A model generated the notes under the pieces. That model was not told the origin of the DNA, made no database searches, and saw nothing but the letters and a program-made list of their open reading frames with translations. A stretch of DNA of 64,000 nt, from contig JAXIVH010000195.1 of the NCBI GenBank assembly GCA_036785325.1, forward strand, positions 193,501 to 257,500, read 5' to 3'. A program made the translations under genes and the position numbers. The stretch's first letter is position 1. Every line of letters starts with the position of its first letter. Source of the stretch: Urophycis tenuis. Its lineage: Eukaryota; Chordata; Actinopteri; Gadiformes; Phycidae. This document shows positions 9,651-21,000 of the stretch, in pieces.

Positions 9651-12600
9651 ATGGAGGAAGAAGTGATACACTCGCTGGTTGGCTACAAGTCTAGTGTTTG
9701 GAAACATTTAGGATTTTACAAGCGTGATGGAGAAGTGGATAAATCCGATGCAATATGTCAAGTGTGCTGTGTCGCTATTAAATATACAGGGAGCACAACA
9801 AACTTAAGTGCTCAGCTGAAGCGGAAACATGATGCCATGAATGTTTCCCAATCCCCGTCGACTCCAGCTAGCGGTGGTGCTCCTAATACACCTGGTGAGC
9901 GAAGTAGTATACCACATTTTTTCCAGTCACCGCTGCCTAGTAATTCGGTTCGATCGAAAGCCATAACGGAAGCCATATCATTCTTTATATGCAAGGATAT
10001 CCAACCTTACAGTGTAACAGGGAACGAGGGTTTCAAACACCTCCTTGAGGTTTTGGAGCCAAGGTATAGCATACCTGACAGAAAAGTTTTTAGTCACAGG
10101 AAAATCCCTGGTCTGTACGACAAAGTCAGGCAAGGTGTAGTCGAATCAATGAGCCGTGCACAGAGGGTAGCAATAACGGTTGATGGTTGGACGTCTTGCG
10201 CCACCGACTCGTATATCACCATAACGGCTGTTCGGCCGTAGGCCTACAGTATGTGTTGTGTTCAGTTGGTTGTGCGCTCACTCTGTCTCCCCCTCCAGGT
10301 GTTTGTGTGTCCTGCGTCCTGTTGCATTTTGTCATACCGGTCAATCATCAGTCATCATCACCTCCACCTGTGTCCCGTTGTTTCCGGATTCAGTCATCCA
10401 ATCATCAGTCTACCCGCCCAGTCTGTCTGCCTATAAAAGCTTGTGTGTGTCAGTCTGTGGTGGGCAAGGGGGTGAACATCATGTTTTGTTTGTGGTTAAG
10501 TTGACTTAAGTTCTACCTGCTATTTTGTCTACCCTAGTGTTGTCGTGGTGTGTTCCCCAGCTCCTTTCTGCCCCGAGAGAAGGGCTAGGGAAATAGACCC
10601 CGGGGTTTACATCTGCATCACGTAGGTAACCGCTGTCTAAACACACTAGTTTAGAGCGAGTGATGGGCACCCATCTCTGTAGCAGGTAGGTTAGGTTCCG
10701 GGCAGGTTAGTTAGTGATTTGGTTGTTTCACGACTTTGGAAGTCGTTTTAGTTAGGGTTTAGAGGTGTAGTGGAAGGTAGGGTTGTGTACTTGTGACCAT
10801 ACTCGTAGTCCTTCTCCCCTCCTTCCCTAAAGTCCGGTTTAGTTTTTCCCCCATTTGTGTCTTTGTTTATTTGTTGCCCGTTTGTTTGTTTTGTTTTTGT
10901 CTTTTGATTTTGAAACTATTGGTGGTATGTACCCTTTGATTTCTGTATGCACATCATATTCCATTGCCTTGGCATTAAAACCTTTAAATAGTTCGCGCCT
11001 TGCAGTCTCCAGTGTCTGTAGCCTACGCACCACATGGGTTCTTACAGCAGTCCCATCCACTTATACAGGCGGTGTTCGGTCCACCCTCCCTAGGCAGTAA
11101 ACATCTGAGGGTGGCCGTAACAACGGCACACTACGTGGATGAGGAGTGGGACTTACAGTCTCACGTCCTACAAACACGAGTATTCAACCAGTCGCACACA
11201 GGGGTTAACCTAGCAGCGTTACTGAAAGATGTCCTCTGCGAGTGGAACATTGAAGATAAACACCCAGCATTAGTAACAGACAATGCAAGGAACATGATAG
11301 TGGCCAGGGCTGGCGCAGAGATAGACCCCCATGTGAGGTGCGTTGCGCACACATTAAATTTGGCTTCACAAAAAGCATTGAAGTTGGACAGGTTGTCTGA
11401 ACTGTTAGTGAAGGTGAGGAAAGTGGTTACATATTTCCACAAAAGCCCACAAGCGACTGACATTTTGTGGGATATACAGTCCCAGTTACACCTGCCCAAC
11501 CACAAGCTTATTCATGATGTTTCACAAGATGCGATAGCTCCTTAGATATGCTTGAGAGATTCTGGGAGCAGCAACCTGCCCTTTTGAATGCGAGGCAGCG
11601 TGACTGAGGATGACATGACTCTTATCAAAGAAGTCGTTAAGCTAATGTCCCCTCTGAAAGTGGCCACCACACTTCTAAGTGAAGAAAAAAAAAACACCAT
11701 TTCAAGGATCGCTCCAATGCAAGCTAAACTCCACAAACATTTCGCTGAAGACGACAGCGACCTGCCAGTCATTGCAGATATGAAGCAGCGCTTTAGACAA
11801 GATTTTTCCGGCCGTTACTTGCAACTCTAACACCTCCTCCACAGTGCATCACCCCTTGATCCCCGCTTTAAAGACCTGACTTTCTTGGATGATGTCGACA
11901 CCAGAGACCACATCTTCATGAAAATAACAACAGATGTGGTGAAGATGAATGAAAAGGTACTGATGGTTATTTGGAATTTATAGAATATGACAACTCCCTC
12001 TACCACTCACTCACTCTCTCTCTCCCTCACACACACAATAATATACACAATATACACATACAATAATACACATACAATAATATACACACACTCAATATCT
12101 CTCTCCTATACTTAAATGTCCATGTTTAATGTTCAAATTGTGTCCTAATTTAACATTTTTAGTTGAATGAAAGCTCATTAAGGTTATTTGGATTATCAGG
12201 CAGGTGACAGTGGCACACTGGATGAGGGAGAGGCAGCTGAAGGAGGAGGTGACAGGAGCCCCAACATAGAGGAAGAGATAGGTTTGTTTTGACTGTGCCA
12301 GGAGTAATAAACTGTTGATTTAAGATACATATGTCATCATTGTTAAGCACTGTGTGTGTGTGAGTATTTGTTGTGTTGACAGCTCTTATTTTTCAACACT
12401 AATAATCTCCTCATCTCATTTCTTCCATTAATAGATGATGAGGCCTCGCCCTCTCCCAAAAAGAAGACAGCCCTGGACCAGCTGTTTGGAGAGTTCCTCA
12501 CCCCAAGAGCACCAATGAAGACCATAAGGAAGAAAGCTAAGGATGAAATCTTAAAATACAGAGAGAAGGATTCTCTAGATCTAGGTGGTGATGTGTTGCA

Positions 12601-12805
12601 GTGGTGGAAAAAGCAGGTTGATTTACCACTGCTTTCAGCCTTGGCTAAGAACTACTTGTCCATACCAGCAACTAGTGTATCTTCTGAGCATGTCTTTAGC
12701 ACAGCGGGGGATATTGTTACTGCCCAACGCAGTCTCCTTCAACCTGATCATGTTGATCAATTGATATTCCTAAAAAAGAACTTGAAAAAGAAACACCTGG
12801 GTTAA
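9651..12805 (+). pseudogene. hAT transposase (ZBED1-like), disrupted
   Basis: Frame one opens at ATG 9651 with a BED-type zinc finger (CQVCC...LKRKH, with Gln where the first His is usual). It continues through HFFQSPLP and ITVDGWTSCATDSY. At 10229 a solo LTR interrupts it. The core resumes at 11123 (HYVDEEWDLQSHVL, ALVTDNARNM, CVAHTLNLA). Near 11535 a one-base frameshift and stops follow, then TEDDMTLIKEVVKLMSPLKV. After intron-like gaps comes the C-terminal hATC module at 12515-12805 (LAKNYLSIPATSVSSEHVFS). Some gaps may be true introns, but the frameshift near 11535 and the LTR make it non-functional. Confidence 0.9.
10229..11122 (+). mobile_element. Solo LTR nested in the hAT transposase
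   Basis: 894 bp starting TGTTCGGCC and ending GGCCGTAACA, so the ends are TG...CA with near-perfect inverted tips. It is flanked by an exact 5-bp duplication ACGGC (10224-10228 and 11123-11127). It contains TATAAAA at 10432-10438 and ATTAAA at 10974-10979, as expected of U3/R and a poly(A) signal. No internal retroelement sequence remains, so it is the product of LTR-LTR recombination. Excision rejoins the transposase reading frame. Confidence 0.88.
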
Positions 12806-13689
12806 ATGAATTCAGTGGCCTAAACTGCCAGATAGGGACTGTTACTGCCTTGTTACTTAACAATATGCCCTTTTCTTCATAATTTTAAATAATTGTGTAT
12901 TTTGTGTCCCTGTGTTAATGATTTTGTTAAATTATTTGTTTTTTTGTTATTTAATTGCTCATAGGAAGAGCGGTACTTTTTCTGTTTAGGGCTGGGTTCA
13001 TAGTGTGAAACACACCATAGTAATGGAGAGTAGTTTTATAAAACACAGGATATGATGTTATCACCCTAAAGTGCAGCGGACTTTGCATGACAGGGGCATC
13101 CTTCTCCCTGAGCCAAGCTTGTGCCTGACCGCATACCTAAATGGGACTAGGTGTTGCAATCCTAACTATACTCTGAGAACTGTGGGTGGGGATGTCATCT
13201 CAGGGTTGGGTGGAAGGGGCCAAGGGTTTCATCGGGGTCGTCAGGTGGGCGCCCTCCATCCTGGGTGTTTCGCTGACTGGGCCCACGACACCTCAAGAGG
13301 GTTCAGCAGCAACACCTGGCGTCCCAGGTGTGCCCCCCTCCTCCTTGCCCCCTTCCAGATGCCGTCTTGACTCCAGTTGTTATTTTGGAGACCAGCTGTT
13401 GTCTCTCCTTCTGATCCAGAGCCACTGGCTTGCTCTCTCAGCAGCACTGGACAGGGCTTTGATGGTTTGCCGTTGGGCCAGGCCTTGGATTCCCATTTCC
13501 TTCAGGAGACTGGGAACTGACCTGCCCACGAAGCCTAGTAATTTGTTATTCATCTGTACAACAGTACAAATACAAAAAGTTCATCTGTACAATTCTGTAC
13601 TGTACAAATTTAGGGAATTGTCCCATTGTCCCTGTTAAAAGTGTGAAGCACACTGTAGAAATAAAGAACAAATCTATATTACTTTGTAT
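12806..13689. other. hAT 3' non-coding region
   Basis: Stretch between the transposase stop and the subterminal repeats. It is AT-rich at first, then moderately GC-rich (13180-13400). No coding homology was recognised. It may be hAT sequence or an old insertion. Confidence 0.4.
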
Positions 13690-13900
13690 TCCATAGTATA
13701 ATATTCTTCTGCATCCCATCGTATCATATCGTATCGCACTGCATTGCATTGTGTTGAATCAAATCGTACTGTATTGCACTGTATCGCAGTAGGTGGGAGA
13801 ATCGTATCGTATCTCATCGCTGTTTTTTTCATCAATCGTTAATGTATCGAATCGTTGGCAGTGTATCGAGATGCGTATCGTATCGCTGTGGTAATGAAGA
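13690..13900. repeat. hAT subterminal GTATCG-type repeats
   Basis: Many short direct and inverted copies of GTATCG, ATCGTATCG and TGCATTGC near the right end, echoed by GATGCGGTTGCATCGATG near 9363. Clusters like this usually serve as transposase-binding subterminal repeats in hAT elements. Confidence 0.6.
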
Positions 13901-13912
13901 TTCCCATCCCTA

Positions 13913-14822
13913 CCACAGACATACAGTATTTGAATGGAAGAATCACCATTACCTGGTGCTCGTTGATTCATACTCAGGCTGGTTTGAACTTGACCAGCTT
14001 AGTAGCCTGTCATCATTGACCGTGATCAATAAGCTAAAGCGTCAGTTCTCAATCCACAGCATACCACAGCAGCTGTACTCAGATAACGGCACCCAGTATA
14101 CCAGCCAGGCCTTCCATGACTTTGCCCAATCCTGGGATTTCCAGCATGTGACAAGCAGTCCAGAGTATCCACAGTCCAATGGACTCAGTGAGAGGGCCGT
14201 AAGGAGTGCAAATAAACTGTTAGAGACTACAGAGAGAGACGGGAGAGACTTCTACCTGAATCTGCTTAGCATACGAAACGTGCCCCGAGACCACATCCTG
14301 GGCTCACCTACACAAAGGCTGTTTTCCCGTCGCACTCGAACCACTCTACCCATCTGCAAACAGTTGCTAAAACCAGCTGCAAGAACCCCAACCAGCGTCA
14401 AAGCACAATTAACAAAGAAGCAACAGGCACAAAAACACTACTACGACAAGACCAGCAAACCACTCTGCCCCCTGAAACCAAACCAGGTGGTGAGACTTCA
14501 AACACAGAGGGGACATGATAAAGTGGGAATTGTGAAGCGTAAGTGTGATGACCAACGCTCATATGTGATAGATTCTGAAGGGAAGGAATACAGGCGTAAC
14601 CGACGCCACATCCTGCCAGTGATGGAGCCACAGCCTCCAAATGGCACCAGAGACACTGATGAACTGAACACACCAGGTTATACACCTGACCCCGACACTG
14701 ACAAAATACAAGAGACTGAAAGAAACAAACAATCACCACCCGCAAAACAATGTCACAGCCAACCAAGTCCAGAAAGGTCTCCCACCAGTGCATCGGAGCG
14801 AGGCGTGGAGTCCCAACAATGA
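13913..14822 (+). pseudogene. Gypsy-B integrase C-part
   Basis: Resumes the integrase core after the hAT. It has LVLVDSYSGWFELDQLSS (first Asp), LYSDNGTQYTSQAF (second Asp) and SNGLSERAVRSANKLL (Glu), completing the DDE triad. A basic tail follows (YDKTSKPLCPLKPNQVV, YRRNRRHILPV), ending at the stop at 14820-14822. 14823-15164 has no further coding region. Confidence 0.9.
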
Positions 14823-15164
14823 GTCGAACTGCAGGACAAAAACCCAGTTCAAGTCCCCCCTTGTATCTCACTAGATCCGGAAGAGCCTCCAGGCCAAACA
14901 GAAAATACATGGATTGAGTTATGCGTCCAAGCTATTGAATCCCAAAATGTCAGAAATAATGTGTTTTTTCTAGCCTTGTTCTTCAAGATCTGCATGTTTA
15001 CTCTGTTGACTATGCACTTAGTTGTGAGACACTTACAGTTATTTTACATTTAATATTTGAAGTAAGCCAGATCTTATTACTTTGCTATTATGAAACTGCT
15101 GCTATTGCAGAACTGTGTGTTTCAATATTTCTTGTGTTCAGGAGCTACAGCTAAAGAAGGGAGA

Positions 15165-15360
15165 TGTAGATAGCTGCACTGTTGAACTATTTGACCCTAA
15201 GGTGTTACCGTACTAGGATTGGGTCTCGCGTGATTAACTTCATGTGATTTAGTATGTTGATCGCGGGAATCTGATTCACATAGATTTGCCATCTGTAAGA
15301 CTGAACAGTAATAAAGATCATTCTAAGTTTAATTTGGATACTTTATTTCAACAATCAAAA
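15165..15360 (+). repeat. Gypsy-B 3' LTR
   Basis: Starts TGTAGATAGCTGC after the purine run AAAGAAGGGAGA (PPT). It differs from the 5' LTR by about 5-6 percent, and by the same measure the element is much older than Gypsy-A. Confidence 0.88.
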
Positions 15361-16419
15361 AAGGGTATTTTTTGTTTGCATTGTTTGTTTGTTTTGTCAA
15401 CCCAATTTAAGTTTGTACATCAGACTGATCCAAACCTGCTTTTAAACAATAATTACACAGTAATCAGAGATTAGCACCTGTCCACTCTCTCCCATTTACT
15501 CTATGAGGCATCTCAGAGGCACTTCTTCACTGCAGAGGCACTTGGGTCCTAGAGTTAATTCCACTCGTAATTAAATTTAAGAACAATTTTACAATAACCA
15601 ACATGTAAAAATAAAGAGACAATAATTTCTAATTTCTAATTTCTCTAATTCTCTAAGATATTTTAATTTACTCTTCGAACATTAAAATAAGATCTTACTT
15701 GTTTGCATCCTAAACAAGCTGAGATGACCAGGGTTAGTCCAAACATGCAGGCTGTCTTAACGGAATTCCTGTGGCCCGTCCAACCCGCGGCCCTTTTGGG
15801 GGGGGGGGGGGGGGGCGGGGGGGAATGTCACTCTTGCCTGTCTTCAAAACTTGAGAGCCCTGTACACAGCAACTTTACACTGTGCATCTTTAACCGACTG
15901 ATACACTTGCACCGCAGATCAGACACACATTGTTGTTTACGTTGGTGAAACAAAACTCCACTTTTCACGAAAATAGTATGTTTTTAGCCTCTTATTAGTA
16001 CCATGGTTTAGTATCATGGTTGCTGCTCATTTCACATCACCACTGACCCATCAAGCTGGACAGCAGTGCTGTTTGATTGACAACTAATTGGCAAATAATA
16101 ATTTTGTGTAAGGGGGACATCTATGAATTTGATTGGATATAATTAACCCTGTGGCGTGCTACTTGGAAAGGGGTTGCGAGCGACGTGTTGGAGACCCCTG
16201 CTTAGAATAATGATACGTCATGAAAGTTCTGTTCACCCTGGTAACCCAAATCAAATAATTATCATTTGAACGTGGACTTGACATCGGAAGCGCGCGATAC
16301 CTGCACCGAGAGACAAGACGACACTCAACAACACAAAAACACACGACGGACTTGGACGGCTTTTTTGGGCGTGAATTTAATCAGCGACAATAAGTCACCG
16401 TCCAAATACTTCATTCATC
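15361..16419. other. Upstream region of serine-rich gene copy 2
   Basis: No coding sequence is seen. It holds a long G tract at 15799-15828 and AT-rich DNA. A stretch ending GTTGGAGACCCCTG near 16200 resembles the end of a hAT MITE. GC-richer DNA at 16270-16400 leads into the predicted start codon at 16420, so the promoter probably lies here. No TATA box was recognised. Confidence 0.4.
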
Positions 16420-17982
16420 ATGAACATGGTGAGGAAAAAAAGCATTTTCATGTCGGCACACTATCGCCGAGTTTAAAAGATGCTCTTCCCAGCGCGAGAC
16501 GAATCACATGCACGTTTTGCGCGAGACGAATTCAATCGAGTACGCAGGCGCACTGCTGTAGTAAACAAAACTCATTTATTGTTTGCACAGTACAAGGAGT
16601 GTGGGGGAGAGATCTGCTTTGCAATGCATGTGCGCTTAAACGAACTTCTGACGATGACTATTATACCGATTGTGAAATCTAATTCTTATTTTAGTCCCTG
16701 GACGAGCTCCTGGTGGACACCACCTCCATCACCTCCTCCCTGTCTACCACGGACAGCGAGGGCAGCACTCTGGCGGAGTTCTTGAAGGTACGAGGAATCC
16801 TGCTTGCATTAACATTCAGCGATTCCGCACGTTACTCATATTGAATGACATGCCTGGGTATTTCGTGTTTTCAGTTTTGGGGCATATATTCTTACTTTGA
16901 CATCGAATCTCAATGTTACCCGTTATACTCACTTTTACCGCCCTGCATTTTTGGATGTGACACCCAGTCTGGGGTGAATAAAGGACACGTGGCTTGATTT
17001 GATCTTCTGCACAGGGAGCTGTGGACCTGGGTGACACCATCTCCTCCTGCCTCCCCTCCCTGGACAGCGGTGACTGGAGCTCCTTCACTACCGTGAGCTC
17101 ACTGGAGGAGCCACCGCAGGTCAATGCATGTTTCAAACTTCAAGTTGTTTGTTATCAGTGCAGCATCACTTACAGCCATACTGTACTGTACTGTGAACTG
17201 TTTTGGACGAGGCCCGTTCCAACATGGAAGGAAAATCAAAGGAAAAAAATCAATAGAGTAAGGGCATCAAGGAAACAGAATAGAAGCAGCAATGGAGAAT
17301 GATCTGAAGATATAGATACAGATGTGCAGGTATCATGTGCATGTTGAATTATACAAGAGTATCGATGGGTTTATAGTTGAGTGGTATAGAAGCCTGCTGG
17401 CCTGTAAGTAGAAATTGTCCTTCAGTCATGAAGTGCGATGATGTTTACCTTTACATCCTGAGTTTACATTTATACCACTCATATTGTGAATATAGAAATA
17501 TGTTTTATAGGGATGCAGAATGTTGATAATGCTGATGATCAACAACAACACCATAGCCAATACCGATACAGAGTATTGGTATCAGTAGGGTTGACTTGTA
17601 ATACTGTAACTAAATGCTTAGTGTGATAGCATGCACTTAGGAAGTAACTATATAGGCACTTGATTAGTTTACTGACTTAATTCAGTCTATTCGAACAGGG
17701 TGTACAGATTAAAATGTTATCACTCCGAGGCTATTCTAAATCTGCATATCACACTACTGATCAACTGATAACCCCCAGGGGTTCACTGTACCTCCTTGAG
17801 GCATGGGTTAGTACTGCAGGTAAGTACGGTAAGCAGGTATTCAATATACCACATCCCTCCCCCTTAAGATTAAACTACTCAGGTGAGCTTAAACACTTTT
17901 GTTTTCAAAACTGCTCACAACAACATACTGTAACACAGTCATTTACATTAAGGCATATGCTTCATGCTAAGGTTTACCAGTC

Positions 17983-18013
<31 letters not shown>

Positions 18014-21000
18014 TAAGACATGACATCAGAATGAACTAGGAAGGTGGGTAGACTACCAGCCTTCCAGTGATTCCCAGAGTGCATTCTTGCTCTTGCTTGA
18101 GGGGTATCACTCTAACTGACAAAGTCTCTCAGGTAAGCAGGAGCCTGTCTTGTGCGCTCAGAGCGGCGCTGTACTGGTGACGGGTCTGCTCTCCCGTCTG
18201 GCGGTTCAGCAGGGTGAACCTCAGCTGTCTCGGCAGGCTCAGAGACTTCCCCCTCCGCTGAAGCAGGGACCGTTGAGTCTGCAGACCCGGCCTCTGTTGC
18301 TTGCTCCGGCTCTTGAGGAGTGGTAGGCCACTCGGTCACCTCCGGCATGGACGTTTCCTTCAATGTCGTATGCCGCCTGTGGATTTGGTCGACATGACGC
18401 CTCATGACGCGTCCATCTCCTGTTTGTACTGTGTAGGATACAGGTCCTGTGTTCTGTTAAAGTACGTCTGTCTGTCTGTTAAACGACCGCTGGTATCCAC
18501 TATCCTGTAGTTACGGATGTACACATCATCACCGGGGGAAAAACTTCTCCACTTACTGTGCATGTCGTGCTGTTGCTTTTGTTTAAGTTGCTTATTACAT
18601 ACTTTTGACTTCACGTCAGGCAGTAGAAGATCCAGTGTAGAACGTAGTCTCCTGGACATTAGCATTTCCGCTGGTGACAAGCCAGTAGTGGTTTGCGGTG
18701 TGATTCTGTAATTGAACAGAAATCTGGCTATTTTTGTTTCTAAAGTGTCTCCTTTTATTTTCTTGATACCTTGTTTGAAGGTCTGCACGGCTCTTTCGGC
18801 CAGGCCGTTTGATGCAAGATGGAAGGGTGCAGATGTCACATGCTGTATGCCATTCTGTTTCAGGAACGTCTCGAACTCCTGGCTTGTGAAGCACGTTCCG
18901 TTATCAGATACAATTGTCTGGGGCAGCCCGTGCGTGCTAAAGCACTGTCTGAGCTTTTCGATAGTCACTTGGCTTTTGCCGTGTTCGCTGGATACACGTC
19001 AATCCATTTGGAGTGCGCGTCGACGATGATAAGGAACATCTTACCTAGATAGGGGCCGGCGTAATCAACGTGAAGTCTATTCCAGGGTGTCTCAGGCCAC
19101 TCCCAGGGGTGGAGAGGTGCTGCCGCTGGAGACTTTCTGTTTTCCTGACATGTGTGGCAGGACTGTACTTCCCGTTCAATGCTGGAGTCCATCTCTGGCC
19201 ACCATATGTACGAACGTGCTAAGCCCTTCATCCTGGACATACCTGGGTGCGTGTGGTGTAGTTGTTTCAAGATGGCTTCTATTCCCCTCTTCGGAACAAC
19301 CACTCTCGCCCCCCAGAGCACACATCCATCTTTCACGCTCAGTTCCAGTCTTCTCTGATTGTAGGGTTTGTAGGCCGTGTCCACCTCTTTTGGCCACCCT
19401 TTTAGACACCACAAAAGCACTTGAGAGAGTGTCTCATCTTTCGCTGTCCACTGCTTTATCCGTGCAGTTGTGATAGGTGGATCTTCCATCACATCCAGCA
19501 TCAGGACTTGTTCTGTGTCGTCTTCCTCCTCGGTTTGTGGCAGCGGCAACCTGCTCAGCGCATCTGCGTTTGCGTGTTCCTTACCGGGTTTGTATACGAT
19601 TTTGTACTCGTAAGCTCGCAGCAGTGTTGCCCACCTTTGCACTCTTGGTGAGCCCATCTGTGGCAATGGCTTCTTCTCATGAAAAAGTGATATCAGCGGT
19701 TTGTGGTCAGTGCTGATTGTGAATGTACGTCCATATTTATGAAACCGCTTGATTCCGAATATGATGGCTAACCCCTCCTTATTGAGGTGTGAATAACGCT
19801 TCTCGGCTGGTGACAGTGTGCGTGACATGAAGCCTAATGGCTTTTCAGTCCCATCTTCCATGACATGTGACAACACGGCACTGACTCTGTATGGTGAGGC
19901 GTCGCATGCGAGCACCAAATCCTTCTCCGCCGTGTAGTGACCCAGGGCTTTGGCTGATTTCAGCAGCTGTTTGGACGCACGAAAAGTGTCTTCTTGTTCC
20001 TTTCTCCAGATCCAAGGAGTGTCTTTACTCAGCAGCTGGTGTAACGGAGCTAAATGTGTGGAAAGATTGGGGAGAAATTTGTTATAGTAATTTAGCAGGC
20101 CTAGGTATGCCTTAAGCTCAGTCACTGTGGTTGGCGGTGGGGCCTCCTCAATGGCTCTCACCTTACTCTGCACTGGGTGCAAGCCCTCAGCGTTGATCCT
20201 GTGACCTAAGTAATCCACTTGGGTCTGTAAGAATGCACACTTGCGTCTGTGAAGTCGCAGACCGGCTTCTTTGAATCGCCTGAGCACCTCGTCCAACGTG
20301 CTCAGATGTTCGGCTTCATCTCTTCCTGTCAATAATATGTCATCCAAGTAAACAGCTACCCTAGGCAGGCCTTGTACCAGACTTTCCATCGTTCTTTGAA
20401 AAATCGCAGGTGCTGACGATACTCCGAATGCAAGCCTATTGTAGGTGAATAGGCCCCTGTGTGTGTTTATTGTTAAGTACTTCTTGGACTCATCATCCAT
20501 GACAATCTGTTGATAGGCGTGGCTTAAATCAAGCTTGGAGAACTGTTTTCCTCCGACTAGTGTATTGAACAGGTCTTCAACGCGGGGAATAGGGTACTGC
20601 TCTAGAGAGGAGGCGCTGTTCACTGTTAGTTTGTAATCTCCACATATCCTGACTGAGCCATCCGGCTTCAGGACAGGTACTGTACAATGGGCGCCGCCCA
20701 TTCCGCATACTTAACGGGTGCTATAATGCCATCCTTCAGTAGTCTCTCTATCTCTTCGTCTACTTTCGCCCTCATGGCATACGGAACTGAGCGGGGCCTG
20801 TAAAACTTGGGACGGGCCTCCGCAGACACACAAATTGTGGCTTTCATGCCTTTTAACATGCCAAGTTATTGCTTGAAAACATCTTCATGCTTCATAAGCA
20901 CTTCTGGTAATCTCTCTGTCTGTGTCCTCATATGCTTTATTTCATCCCACTTCAGTTTCAGGGCCTCTAGCCATCCTCTTCCTAACAAGCTAGGTCCAGT

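Larger units (their letters stand above)
9311..13912 (+). mobile_element. hAT DNA transposon (ZBED type) inside Gypsy-B
   Basis: The terminal inverted repeat TAGGGATGGGAA is found at 9311 and inverted at 13901-13912. The 8-bp target duplication CCACAGAC is exact at 9303-9310 and 13913-13920. Removing the element and one copy restores the integrase frame. The coding strand is +. The transposase has a BED finger, RNase H-like core pieces and a hATC dimerisation end, in disrupted frames. The 4602-bp length includes an 894-bp solo LTR inserted later. Both ends carry short ATCG-rich subterminal repeats. Confidence 0.95.
7016..15360 (+). mobile_element. Gypsy-B: older Gypsy retrotransposon split by a hAT element
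   Basis: LTRs 7016-7209 and 15165-15360 differ at roughly ten positions plus a 2-base indel. Flanks AAGAG and AAGGG look like a decayed 5-bp target duplication. Inside are a Leu-type PBS, gag with a stop, an internal deletion running from gag into RT, RT-RNase H, and an integrase cut in two by the hAT insertion at 9311-13912. PPT-like AAAGAAGGGAGA precedes the 3' LTR. Protein motifs place it near Gypsy-D. It is dead. Confidence 0.93.

Noticed and set aside
9311..13912. Active hAT transposon
   Set aside because: Although ends and target duplication are intact, the transposase has a frameshift near 11535 and a solo LTR inside it.
14398..14910. 170-residue minus-strand protein
   Set aside because: Shadow of the Gypsy-B integrase tail.
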